This document shows positions 1 through 11,975 of a stretch of 64,000 nucleotides of DNA, in pieces. The stretch lies in NCBI RefSeq assembly GCF_000226095.1, contig NC_016478.1:3338001-3402000 (forward strand), read 5' to 3'. The notes beneath the pieces were generated by a model. It was not told the DNA's origin, made no database searches, and saw nothing but the letters and a program-made list of their open reading frames with translations. The DNA is from Thermothelomyces thermophilus ATCC 42464. Its lineage: Eukaryota; Ascomycota; Sordariomycetes; Sordariales; Chaetomiaceae. Every line of letters begins with the position of its first letter. Position 1 is the stretch's first letter. Position numbers and translations under genes: made by a program.

Positions 1-773
1 AACGTAGTTGCCTTTGGAAAACTTCCATACTTCAAGGTTGTTGTTGGTTTTAGTACGATATTTCAATGCGGAGCTGTCTCGGTACCTTTCTAAAGGTACT
101 ATCGCGACCTCATTCTCGAGGAAGTGGTTCAACCAGTTTCTGTTTGCCAGTCAGGCAACGGAAGGCTGCCTGCTCCTCGGGCCGGACCCGGCTCCGGATG
201 CCGTTGATTGTCCCGGCAATGCGGAAAGGGCTGCCCACCCGGATACGTTGCGATGCCTCATTGGCAGCAGAAGATGGGGGTTGATACGGCTGTCGCATTC
301 GGTCATGGAGGATGCCTCTTGAGTCTCACTGGCCCGACCTTGCTTTCGGTGAGTGGTCTCGTCGCGGGGTGCGAGACCTCTGCGCGGCTTGCCTTGAACC
401 GAGAGGCTCAACGCCAATCATGTCATATCGTCTGTCTGCCGATCGCTGCACTGAGGCCAGATGCAGGTTGCGCCTGTCCGTGACCGGCCGACGCAACGGG
501 CCGGGCGGGTGTTGCCTCGGCCGCGGGAAATCACGAAATCATTGTTGGAAGGCAATGTTAGACATTGCAAGAGATATTATTATCGGCTTGCGTGAGGGGG
601 AGGTTGAAATGGAGGGAGGGAAGGAGTGCATAAAGGGCTAATTAACATCCTGCCACTTCTCACCAGCAAAGCGGCGGCAACCCAAGTCTCTTTACTGAAC
701 CGAGTCTCTCTGGCATTCTGCACACGATCATAACCACAGACAATCTATCTGCACTGGCACCCCGTCGGCGGTG
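1..773. other. Gene-free left edge
   Basis: No reading frame here has a family signature, convincing splice sites or conserved composition. The open frames overlap one another on both strands and look like chance. The last 100 bases before 774 are presumably the leader of the coiled-coil gene. Confidence 0.5.
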
Positions 774-2330
774 ATGACTTCAATACGTGAGAATAAGGCC
801 TGGATGGAACAAGGCCTCCTTGCCCTGAAGGATGCGAAAAGTCGACTCAGTGTAGCTTCAGTCGAAGGTCTGATCGCCATCATCGACGAAATTGCTAGGC
901 TCAGAACAGAAAACGAAGAGCTCCGAACGCAAGCTACTGCGAAAGCCACTGAGGCCATCGGGTTGATTCAACACTCGAAGAATGAGGCTGATTCCGCAAA
1001 AGCCGAGAGCCTCGAGACCAAAAAGCAACTTGACACTGTTAAAGCGGAGAAAAAGGACACGGAAAAGAAACTGGCCAAGGTCGAAGCCGAGCTCAGGCAG
1101 AGTATCGAGAAAGCATCAGGACTTGAGGCCAAATACAGGCAGGAACAGCAGGAATTAGAGGCTGAATTGAGAGACAGGGATGAGGAGCTGGAGGAGCTGC
1201 GTGAGCATTCCGTTGAGCTCAAAGAGGTTGCCGAAAACAAAGAGGAATTGTAGGTCCCGATGCGGTGCTGTCCTCAGCGCGAGGCTAACAAGTCGGAAAA
1301 CAGATACGCGGCACTCGAGACCATCAGAACCGAGGCCATAAAGCTGGCCCTGACTTACTTTGGGATGGAACTGCAGCTTGGGACAGACGACGATCTCTGG
1401 AAGAAAGCCAAGGCTCAGTCGACCGGCATGCCCAAGCCTCGGTCAAGCCCCGACCTCGCGAGGCGGATGCGAGTGGCGCTCATGCTCTCCGTAGTTGCCC
1501 GGGAGTTGTGCCAGCATGTTTTTCAGCCAGCGTACCTTTCCGAGCAGGTACGAGGCATCGACAGTTTTCTGAGAGACCTTGCAAAACGAGACCCCGAGCA
1601 AGAATCACATCTGCGATCGGTTCTCCTGAAGACCGAAAACCCAGCGAAAACCCGCATCGGTTCAATGAACCGTTGGGTCGACCAGTTAGTGCACGACTCC
1701 TTCGATGGCATTTCCAAAGTCGCCTCCACTGCGATTCCGAACGACAAAGTCGGAGAGTTCGAGGCGGACCTGCTGAGGCTCTGCGAGACGGCCTACGAAA
1801 AATGGAGGTTCATCCAAACCCTCAAGAACCACATACGCCCGGACTTTGCCATCGGATTCTCCCTCGAGCAGGAGGAGGACAAATGGAGCCCGCTCCCGTC
1901 CACCGTCCCGTCTCCATTGCAATCCCCCAAAGCGAAGCAGCAACGGGCGAATGGCACCGCATCTGCCCAGGCGACACCCAAAAAATCTCAGCCTTCCGCG
2001 GGCAATCCCGCCGAGCTCAGCAGCATCGTGGTTTGGCCTGCGTTCGTGAACGCCTCCCGCCCCGAAGAGGGCGCTCTGTCAAAAGGGCTGGTCTTGCCCA
2101 GGTCCTTGATCGATGCCGTGAAAGAGGACTGGGCGGCCGCCTCTGCGTCGCCGACGTCCTCAAAGAATCCGCACAGGGAGATGAGGGCAGAGGCGAGAAA
2201 CCGCGACTCGGCCACCCAGAAGAAGCGCAGGTCATCTACCGCCACCGTGAACGGGAACGGGGCTGACAGCAAGCAAAAGGGTCCTACCTCAGCATCCAAC
2301 GGACACGGAAGTGGGCCGAATGGTGCTTGA
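774..2330 (+). CDS. Coiled-coil protein of unknown function, two exons
   Basis: I read two exons, 774-1249 and 1304-2330, giving about 500 residues. An in-frame TAG at 1251 seems to split the gene, but it lies inside a normal 54-nt intron: GTAGGT donor at 1250, CTAAC branch at 1284 and CAG ending at 1303. Splicing keeps frame and joins EEL to YAALETIR. Residues about 40-160 are a charged coiled coil rich in Glu and Lys. About 160-330 is a mostly helical, better-ordered part (segment LALTYFGMELQLG). The tail is Ser/Pro/Lys-rich and disordered, with KKRR patches that could act in nuclear import. I do not recognise the family for certain; the order of parts resembles fungal proteins loosely labelled MEI5, which is only a weak association. 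Confidence 0.75.
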
Positions 2331-2981
2331 CGGAGCGGCGGCGGCGGACACCGCACGATGGATCCAAGCCGGGGAGGAAGGTGTGGATCGGATTGAATCG
2401 TGATCAGCCATGACCAGCAATGTGTTTTTCTGTAGTTAGTTGCTCGTACCTTAGCTAGTCGACTTGTGCTCCAATGGAAAGTGACAACGTAAGAAAAAAC
2501 CAGAGAAACAGAATGAGTTCTGTGTCTAGGACATTATGGAAGGAAATGCAAGAGAAGATTGACGTTTCGAACAACTAATTGCAAGTTACGGTTAGCCGTG
2601 CAGTCCCTTGAGTCACAGGCTCGTCGCAACCCTTTGTCAATATGACAAGAGCCTTTGATATACTCGGGTCAGAACCTGTTAAAGCCCATATCCTCCTTGC
2701 CATGGAGTCACATTCCTAGCTTCTTTACGAATTGTGAAAGCAGTTGCCTTCTACTCCCATCACAACCCAATATTATCCCGGTATTGAGACCACACAGTTT
2801 CCCCCCCTTCCACAAGAACCGTATTTTATAATTTTATATTTGCAGCAAATGCTCTCTCCAGTCGCCGCGTGTAATTAGCCACTCAATTCACAACCGTCCC
2901 ACAGGTCTTGTCAAAGTGCACAAAAAGTCAATTCAAGATGATGACGCCCTCGCTCTCTGATGCAGGAAGGATATCAAACAA

Positions 2982-3025
<44 letters not shown>

Positions 3026-3427
3026 GAAAAAAAAAAGACAAGAGCCTCGCCAGTTCCAGTCCCCTCCCGACCCAGAGAATCCGTTATGCCTGACCAACCA
3101 ACGCCAGTGTGTATGCCCCGGCCCAAACAGCGATTGCGCCAGTCCAAACAACCTGACAAAGGAAGCGAGCCCCGTTGGCTTGAGGTGTGATCAGAGGAGA
3201 AGAAAAAAAAAAGAAAGAAACAACCAAACAACCAGCCTCTGCGGCCTCCAGTGGGAAGAACGCGACATGCCTCTTCTCCGAACCCCCCCCCCCCCCACAA
3301 CAACAAAAAAAAAGCAGATCGCATCCAGTCTCGCGATCAACCCCCCTTTTTAATCCGACATCATCACGACACAACAAAAGCCACAGGGCAGAGAAGGGGC
3401 TGCCCCACGCCCAAACAACTTCCTCCC
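2331..3427. other. Convergent intergenic spacer with microsatellites
   Basis: This lies between the 3' ends of two convergent genes. It holds an AC/poly-A microsatellite at 2981-3036 and a run of about 14 C at 3283-3296. No gene is supported. Confidence 0.6.
2981..3036. repeat. (AC)n then poly-A microsatellite
   Basis: About 13 AC dinucleotides run directly into an A-rich tract broken by single G residues. It lies in the convergent spacer and probably varies in length between strains. Confidence 0.9.
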
Positions 3428-4074
3428 TCACGACCTCAGACGCCGCAACCCCGCCCCGGCGCCTCGAACAGCGCCACCACCACCACCGCCGCCGCCGCCG
3501 CCGCCAGTCGCAGCGCTAGACCCGCTGCCTTCCCTCCTCATAGGCTCCCGCTCCCGCTCCCGCTCCCGCTCCCGCTCCCGCTCCCGGCCCCTCTCGAAGC
3601 TGCTCCCCGGCCGCCTGGCCGCCGCGCCGGCCAGGTCGTGTCCGCTCACCTTCCTCCTGACCTCGCCGGCGGGGGTAGCACCGCCCGACACCTTCCTCCT
3701 CGCGTCCGCCCGACCCGCGCCCGTGCCGGTGGTGGCCCCAGAAGAAGAAGAAGAAGCCGTCGTCGAAGAAGCCGTCGAAGAAGCCGTCGCTCCACCGCTG
3801 CCCCCCGTGGCATTGCCGCCTCCGCTGCCCACGCGCCCGACGCTCCTCGCCCGGCCCCGCCGCTCCCTTATCTGCGCCAGCGCCTGCTCCCGCGTCATGG
3901 TGGGCGTCAACGCCGGGTTGGTGACGTCGAAGCTCGGCCGGTCCGGGTCGAATCCGTCCTCGCCCGCGGCCCGGCCGGTCTGGCGGGCCGGGGTGCGCAG
4001 CCCCTTGAGCAGGCGCTGTGCCAGCGTCGGCCCGTCCTCTGCAGTGGGCTCCGGGCGGAGGGGCACCTTGGTGG

Positions 4075-4105
<31 letters not shown>

Positions 4106-5752
4106 TGTGGTGGTGGGGTAGTAGGATGTTGTCGTGTGCGGCCGGACGTGCGGGGCCGCCGTTGACTCGTCTCCGACGTCGCGGCTAGGCAGCGGTTCGG
4201 AGAGGGGAGCATCGAGGGAGTCGGCGGATTCTCGTGGGGGAAGGGTTATTTCGGTCGGCTTGCTACTCGCTGCTGCTCCGGTTTCCTCCTCCGCGGGCTC
4301 CTCGTGCCGCGCCTCCGGCACTGGGCCGGGCGTCGTGGGGATGTTGAAGGCTGGGGGGGATTCTTGTCTGTGTGGGGCCTCGAGCAGGGATAAGAGGGAG
4401 ATGCGCTCCTTGTTGAGAACGGCAAAGTCTGGCGGGTCGACCGACGGTGTGCGGCGGTAGTTAGGGTCGCTGTCGGTCGGTGTGATGGGCAAGCTCGTTG
4501 CCGGGTCGGTGGGCGACAAACCGGTCGAACCTGCCGACTTGGCCGCTATGGCATCGGCCTCGGCCTGCGACACGGTCCGGAAGATGCCCTCCGCTGGGAG
4601 AAAGATGGTGCTACGTCGCGGTTCCTTGCTGCCCTTCAGCAAGTCCGTCTTTGACCGTCTGGGCAACGACTTTGAGGCTTCGACAGAGGCCCGGCGACTC
4701 TCGCTAAGTATCATCGGGTCTCCGGCGTCTGAAAACATGCTGGCTCGCTTGCGAGGGCTCGACCGTTGGCGCGACCTGCTCCGCAGCTCCTGTCCTGCAG
4801 CACATAGCTTGAGCTGGCACTCCGCCTCGAGGAATTCGACCTGCTCCAGCGCCCGGTCCGCACGCTGCTTCTCCCACTCCCACAGCATCGTAATTCTCTC
4901 AATATCCGGGTCCCCGTTATAAAGGGCCGAAACCGAAGACCGCCTGGCGCGTTTTCGCGGGCCTTCTGAGTTACTCCCATCGTCATCGTCAGGGGCGAGT
5001 CGCTTAGCCTCGGCTTCGTTCTTGGCCAGGGTCTTGACGGCGTCCAGCTCCTGCTCCAGCATCTTGATTTTCCCCAGAGCTTGATCCAGCTGTTCCTGTA
5101 GCCCCGCCAGCCTGTTTTGCGCGTCGAAAGCCTCCTTCTCCCGCGCCTTGCTCCGTTCTCGCTCAGCTTGGAGTTCCTCCTCGGCGGCTCTCCGGGCGGT
5201 CCGGCAGGACTTGAGTTCTTCTTGGGCCTTGACGAGCGAGCTCTGCACCTTGAAGGTCTCTTTCCGGGCGCGGCGAATCTCTTTCTCCCACACCTGCTGG
5301 GTATGCGCCTGTGTTTCCTTGTTCCGTGCATGATTTTCCTGGTTGTGGTCAGCCGAGGCGCCGGGCAACCGAGCGCGGGGTTAACCCACCATCACAGCCT
5401 CCAATCTCTCGCTAACTCTCCTCTCCCTGTCCTTGCTCTCCTCCAGCTGCTTTTTCAACGTCTTCACCTCCTCGCGACAGCGACGCACTTCCGCCTCTGC
5501 CTCCTCCCGCCCGATCATGGCGCGTTTGAGGGCGGCGTCGGCGGTCTTGCGCTCAAGGGCTTTGGATTGCATGGCGAGGGAGTTGAATTGATTGATTTTC
5601 TCGTGGACGGAGCTGTCGCGGGTCGACACGGTCTCGCCAAGGCGGTCGCGGTGGTGCTGGACCGAGGTGAACAATGCTGACTCGCGCTGCGCGTTGTGCG
5701 AAACTGGTTGTAGCGGCTGTGCGCCGCTGGCGGGGCTCGACGGTACCGACAT
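3428..5752 (-). CDS. Conserved coiled-coil protein with long disordered tail
   Basis: Two exons, 5752-5390 and 5338-3428, are joined across a 51-nt intron (GTGGGT donor, CTGAC branch, CAG acceptor), giving about 757 residues. The join makes LEAVM-ENHARNKETQAHTQ, which reads smoothly. The N-terminus MSVPSSPA is followed by a strongly charged coiled coil over roughly residues 40-230. A Ser-rich middle with many S/T-P sites and a low-complexity C-terminus follow. The tail has a Thr run from a GTC repeat near 4080-4110, an Arg-Glu dipeptide run encoded by a CTCCCG hexamer repeat at about 3545-3586, and a poly-Gly stretch. I recognise the coiled-coil part as conserved among filamentous ascomycetes but know no function; a cytoskeletal or septal scaffold is a guess. 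The expandable hexamer and triplet repeats are coding. Confidence 0.8.
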
Positions 5753-6521
5753 CGTCGAGTGGAGTGCTGCGTGCTATTGTGGTCTCATGCAAGATGTTTC
5801 CCTCTTGCTTTTTTGGGACGGTAGGGTGCTGTCTTTTTCTGGCGGCGTGGCCTGCTGGGTTGATGACCGAGGCGCGCAATTCGTAATTTGTGGTGCGATC
5901 GTTCGAATGCTAAGCGCGGGTCGACACGGAGCGATTCTTGAGAGGTGTTACGCAAAGATGCGGGCGCCAATATGGCAGCTGATAAAACTCAATGCTGTAG
6001 GAAGGTTTTTAGAGATCCAAAGTTCGACTTTCCCCTGTCCGTTTCCCGGTTGTGGTGCTCTGCGATGTGCGACAACGTGTGTGATTTGGCGGGCGAGCGT
6101 TTAATTTGGTCGAGTGGGTTGCAGTATTTACTGGACTCGTCTTGGTTATTGCCGTCGGACCAATCACTGAGCGCTTACCCAACCAGGATTGAGTTGCCAT
6201 GGGCGACGACAGTGGCATGTGGGGCTCGCAGCTTGAGTAATCCGTAACTAACACGCGATCTCCATCGACCATCTCAATCGGTAACGGAGGCGGCCCGCCG
6301 GCTTGCCAGTCCGCCGGAGCAGGAGACCAGCCTTCGTCCCGCCTCAGCCTCGCTTATCCGAAACATCCGCTGGCGATCTGGCAACAAAGGCTACGTCAAA
6401 CGTGGACGTTCTGTCTTTTCCAGTTCTTTTTCCCTCTTACTCCATTCTTCGTCCTCTTTTTACTTTCCATTTATTTTTATCCTACAGTTGCCCAGTTTGT
6501 GACACTCCCCGCAGTTCCCAA
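5753..6521. other. Divergent promoter region
   Basis: About 770 bp separates the start of the coiled-coil gene on the minus strand from the MAPR-like gene on the plus strand. The stretch 6400-6500 is pyrimidine-rich, as is common just upstream of fungal start codons. No other gene is supported. Confidence 0.5.
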
Positions 6522-7458
6522 ATGGCCGACGAGACGTCAGCCCGGCGGCGCAAGCCAGCGCCAAACACCACGACGCCCCCCGATTCGGACACGGCAGAGT
6601 CACACGATGAGAAACCAAAGCAGCAGCAGGCTGTGTCGAAAAAGCAGAAATCCGCACAGGAGAAGCTCGATGAGGACGAGGCCAACAGCTCGACCGTCCT
6701 CGACATCTTTCGCCTGCTCACGTTCCTGATCCTCGCCTACTGCGGCCTGAGCTATCTCATCTCATACGGCGAGACATATTCCCTGGGGCTGCCCAATGCG
6801 CCCAAATACTTGAAGGTGGACTGGTGGAAGAAGCAGTTGGTATGCCCCTCCCCTTCCTTTTTCCCCCCTTTCTTCTTTTATTCTCCTGCTTGTCAACTCC
6901 CATTCGCCGTTTCTCAGATAGTGCAGCCGGCTAATTCTTCCCCTTCCGCTTCCCGTGTAGCGCGGCCCCATCTACCTCACGCTGGACGAGCTCGCGGCCT
7001 ACGACGGCAGCGATCCTTCCAAGCCCATCTACCTCGCCATCAACGGCACCATCTACGACGTGTCGTCCAACCCGGGGACGTACGGGCCCGGTGGGTCGTA
7101 CCGGTTCTTCTCTGGGTGCGACGCGTCGCGGGCCTTCGTGACCGGGTGCTTCGCCGAGGACCGGACAGCCGACATGCGCGGCGTCGAGGAAATGTACCTG
7201 CCTCTCGACGACCCGGACGTCGACCGGCACTGGAGCGCGGCCGAGCTGGCCGAGCTCAAGAAGCAGGAGCGCGCCGCGGCCGAGAAGAAGGTGCACGACA
7301 ACCTGGCGCACTGGGTCAACTTCTTCCGGAACCACCCCAAGTACGACTTTGTCGGTTACGTCAAGCGGCCCGAGGGGTGGCCCGAGACGGAGCCGAGGCG
7401 GAAGCTGTGCGACCAGGCCGCCAAGGGGCGGAAGAAGAGGGTTGTGTCGGGGAAGTAG
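6522..7458 (+). CDS. MAPR/Dap1-like cytochrome b5-fold heme/steroid-binding membrane protein
   Basis: Two exons, 6522-6839 and 6961-7458, flank a 121-nt intron (GTATGC donor, GTGTAG acceptor), giving 271 residues. The order is a Lys/Ser-rich N-terminus, one membrane helix at about 64-82 (VLDIFRLLTFLILAYCGLSY), then a cytochrome b5-like domain beginning RGPIYLTLDELAAYDG. The motif YLAINGTIYDVSSNPGTYGP, followed by GGSYRFFSGCDASRAF, is typical of the membrane-associated progesterone receptor family, whose fungal member Dap1 binds heme through tyrosine and supports sterol-synthesis P450s in the ER. The C-terminus is Lys/Arg-rich. The ATG at 6522 is chosen because it lies just after a pyrimidine-rich leader and starts MADETSARRR. 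Whether the true ortholog is Dap1 or a paralog cannot be told. Confidence 0.88.
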
Positions 7459-8807
<1,349 letters not shown>

Positions 8808-9208
8808 CTTGATAACTTGCGGATGTGTGTATCGCTGAAGAGAGCGCCTGGCCCGTTCAAAGAGTGACTTGAAACAGATAAGAAGCGACTTGCGCTTGGA
8901 AAGAAGGACAGGACTAGCCTGTGTAGTGAGAATTACGAGAAATGGTGACGGGCACCGAGAGAAGAGGAAGGGGAGAAAAAAACGAGAGGGAACCTCGAAC
9001 TGATTACTACGGGCCTGAGGAGAAGGGAAGGGATCGCTTGGCCTGGAGATCAGGCCGGCATGACTTATAACTTGTTTCCGAGCAGCCCTTCCAGAGAGTG
9101 AGGGAATGACCGATGGTGCAGGGCAGCCTTGGTAAGGAAGGTGGAGGCGCAAGGGGTTTGCCGCCCCCAGGGGTCCAGGGTCAAGTTTGAAGCTGGTGAA
9201 ACATCGCG

Positions 9209-9256
<48 letters not shown>

Positions 9257-10707
9257 CCACGGTGCATCTTCCATTGCGCTCTACACTACAGGCGCGACGC
9301 AGCAATTAGAAAAAAAAAGGAAGATGACAAGGCCAAGAAAACCGCCTTACCGAAAGCGTTCCTCCACGGCACACCGCATGCTCCTGAATCGGACAAAGAT
9401 ACACATTCGGGGTAGCTGCCCTGACATTTCTCTCCGTACGAAAAGTTACTAAGCTAACTTTGATCAATAACAGGGAGATCATCGCCCCTGCGCCTGGACA
9501 GAAAGAATGGTGAATCGCTAGCTCGAAATTCTGGCGCGTTGATGTCAATTCATCAACCAAGCAAAAGCCAGAATGCGAAGCACCGTGGACTTTGGCTATT
9601 GCAAAGGGCTTGCAGTTTTACCACGTTCAAGGCTCGACTCCCGAACTCGGTGGGCGAAAAGTCCCACGGAAGCCGCGTTGACAGATTGGTGGGCTTCGCC
9701 GGATGATGCGGGAGCCGAAAATAAGGTTGCGGTTGCAGGCTGCGCTCTCGCGGGGAATGGACCGCTGGGTGGTCTGGGCTGTGCGGGATGACAGGGGTCT
9801 TCAGCCCCCGGCCGCAGCCTGTGACACTTGTCAAACGTCTTGGGGTTTCAGGGCCCGCCACCGAGCGCTAGGGAGTCGGAACTTTCTTCAGCGAGCCCCA
9901 TCGACTTTGCCTCGAAAAGCTAGCTCATTACTTAGCACAGGCGCCGATTCTTGGGTTCGTGCCTTGAGAACAGAAAACTCCTCATTGGTTGTCCCTCATA
10001 CACTAAACGACATCCAATACGTGCAAGTTTAGGTGTGTGATCTGTACAGGCGTTTGTTTTTCGTGTTGTGTTGATGGTAAACAAGATTGCTTCCGTTCGT
10101 CTCCAGCCTGCCATGGGACACTGAGACTGGATACTAAGGAGACGGGGATGACCCAGAAGAGTAATCCCTACACAAACAGGTCCTGGATGATATGTGAACC
10201 TGCAAAACGATGAAAATCGTCGTCTTGGTGTGAGGATCGGCCCTCGATCGGGGCCGGTATGGTCATTTTGGTCGCTGTCTGATATATGTATGGCCTTTGC
10301 CGAATCGTAGCCTTCACTTGGCTTGATCCCCTTTGCATCTTAGCCCGTGTTCTTTCAGATCTTCCCTTTTTAAATACCCGGCCATCCTGAAGGAGTCTTG
10401 GCTGAGTCCACGCTGCTGTGGTGCCCTGCATCGATGTGACAGTCCATCGTCTTCCCCGTCACTACTCAGCACTCATCCGGGAGATATTGGCGAGATGGCG
10501 GACGATGACACGATGATAGAGTTGCGCAGGGTACGTGAATATGTACCCATACCGACCAGTCGATAACTAGCCGAACCCGCCAGACCGCTCTTGCTGGGTG
10601 CTCACAACATCTTCCGTGCTGATGGCGATTAAACTGGGCCCTGGACCCCTTGCGCCAGACCCTTTGGCTCCGTGTCTTGACGCTGCTCGTTTCTATGACT
10701 TCCCCAT
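8808..10707. other. Gene-free 1.9-kb spacer with long homopolymer
   Basis: It contains a 42-base T run at 9213-9254 and no reading frame with recognisable protein features. The pyrimidine/purine strand bias near 8880-9000 is probably the cupredoxin promoter. Confidence 0.55.
9213..9254. repeat. Poly-T tract of 42 bases
   Basis: An uninterrupted run of T about 400 bp upstream of the cupredoxin start. It could be a poly-A relic of retroposition read on the other strand or simple slippage; no retroposed body is recognisable beside it. Confidence 0.9.
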
Positions 10708-11355
10708 TCATAGATCCATCAAAAGTTGCGGTGCAATCTTCTCCAGGTCCTCGACCTGCCCGCGATCGTTAGCCAAAACCAACGTGAAATAGATGCAAAC
10801 CCGAGGGACAGAGAGATGGGATAATATCATGTGGGCAAAACACACCTCCAGAAACCCTCCCTCCCTCTCCACGGCCGCCCGCGCAATGGCCTCCCTCACG
10901 AACACGTCCACGTACCGCGCCACCGCGGCGTTCGCATCCCTCGTGATCCTCGTCTCCTCCCGCCCAAAGAAACCGTGCAAGATGCGCGTCAACAGCTCGG
11001 GCGGAATCCTCTCTCTCTCGTCGTCGTCGTCCTCGCCCCCTTCTTCTCCCTCTTCGTCCGCCTCTCCCATGTCGTGATCCCCATCGCCGCCGCCGCGGCC
11101 GCCGCCACCTCTGACGTCGTCACCTTCTTCGAGCGCAAAAGCCTCATCCTCTTCCTGCTGTTCCTGCTCACGCTGCGGTAGCTGGCGTTTCCTTCCGCGC
11201 GGCGTGCCGCTCTCGTTCCCCCTTCCCCGCGACCCAACAGCAACCCGTCTGACTGGCCCCGAAGCGGCTGCTGCAATGGCTCCCCGACTTGCGCCCGTTG
11301 TGCCTCTCCCGCGGCCACCAGTGGCGGATCGGGTCGCTGATGCCCGAGGTGGCAT
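10708..11355 (-). CDS. CENP-X / MHF2 histone-fold protein
   Basis: Two exons, 11355-10846 and 10755-10708, are separated by a 90-nt in-frame intron (GTGTGT donor, GGCAG acceptor), giving 185 residues. The C-terminal 80 residues are the CENP-X (MHF2/Stra13) histone fold: IPPELLTRILHGFF, then ETRITRDANAAVARYVDVFV, REAIARAAVEREGGFLE, ending VEDLEKIAPQLLMDL. In other eukaryotes this protein pairs with CENP-S/MHF1 in the CCAN kinetochore complex and in the FANCM/Mph1/Fml1 fork-remodelling complex. The N-terminal 100 residues are an unusual extension, first RG/GR-rich and then strongly acidic (EEGGEDDDDERER), making the protein about twice the usual length. The spliced end is required because the intron otherwise interrupts the last helix. 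Confidence 0.88.
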   Translation of the reverse strand: MPPRASATRSATGGRGRGTTGASRGAIAAAASGPVRRVAVGSRGRGNESGTPRGRKRQLPQREQEQQEEDEAFALEEGDDVRGGGGRGGGDGDHDMGEADEEGEEGGEDDDDERERIPPELLTRILHGFFGREETRITRDANAAVARYVDVFVREAIARAAVEREGGFLEVCFAHMILSHLSVPRVCIYFTLVLANDRGQVEDLEKIAPQLLMDL

Positions 11356-11975
11356 TTCAGGTTGAGTGATGTGTCCAGGTAAAGGGTGAGGTATATTCGC
11401 TGTGCAACAGTTGCCTCTAACAATTGAAACGGAGCTAACCCGCTCTAAGATACCTTTGTGGTAAGTCGGGTGCGCACATCCTTCGCAGACGCGACGCGGG
11501 TTGATTGAATTACGTAACACATACGTCGCGGTCCCGCGTAATTGCGATAATCACTGGTATCAGTTTACCATCAAGATCAATTGACACCATGTGGTATAGT
11601 ATTGGGAAATCACCGTCCAATTGGCCAGAACTATGGGATCTATGAGTCGCATGCAACAAAAGGAAACACCCACGCGAAGCAAACAGCAACCCCACGCACG
11701 ACGGTAGTCAAGAATACACCGGGAACGGCTCAAAGAGTATAAATTACAGCGGGTGACCGGCCCATCCGCGTCCCAGTAACGCCAGATATGCCCAGTTTTT
11801 GCGCCCCGCATACCCATCGTCGAGAAGCATGTGCTGCCTGCCACGAAGGATCCCGGGCCCCCAGCTCAACGCAGCCCACGTCCCCACGTCCCCTCCAGCC
11901 GAGCCAGCTGCTCCGATCTGGATGAGCCCCAAACTGTCTCCATCGACTAGAATGTTGTACAGTGGTTAGGGCAAT
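11356..11975. other. Spacer between CENP-X-like and ADP/ATP carrier genes
   Basis: Contains the promoter of the CENP-X-like gene and the 3' flank of the carrier gene. No gene is supported. Confidence 0.5.

Noticed and set aside
1251-1253. Stop-codon readthrough at TAG in the first gene
   Set aside because: The stop lies in a good 54-nt intron, so readthrough is not needed.
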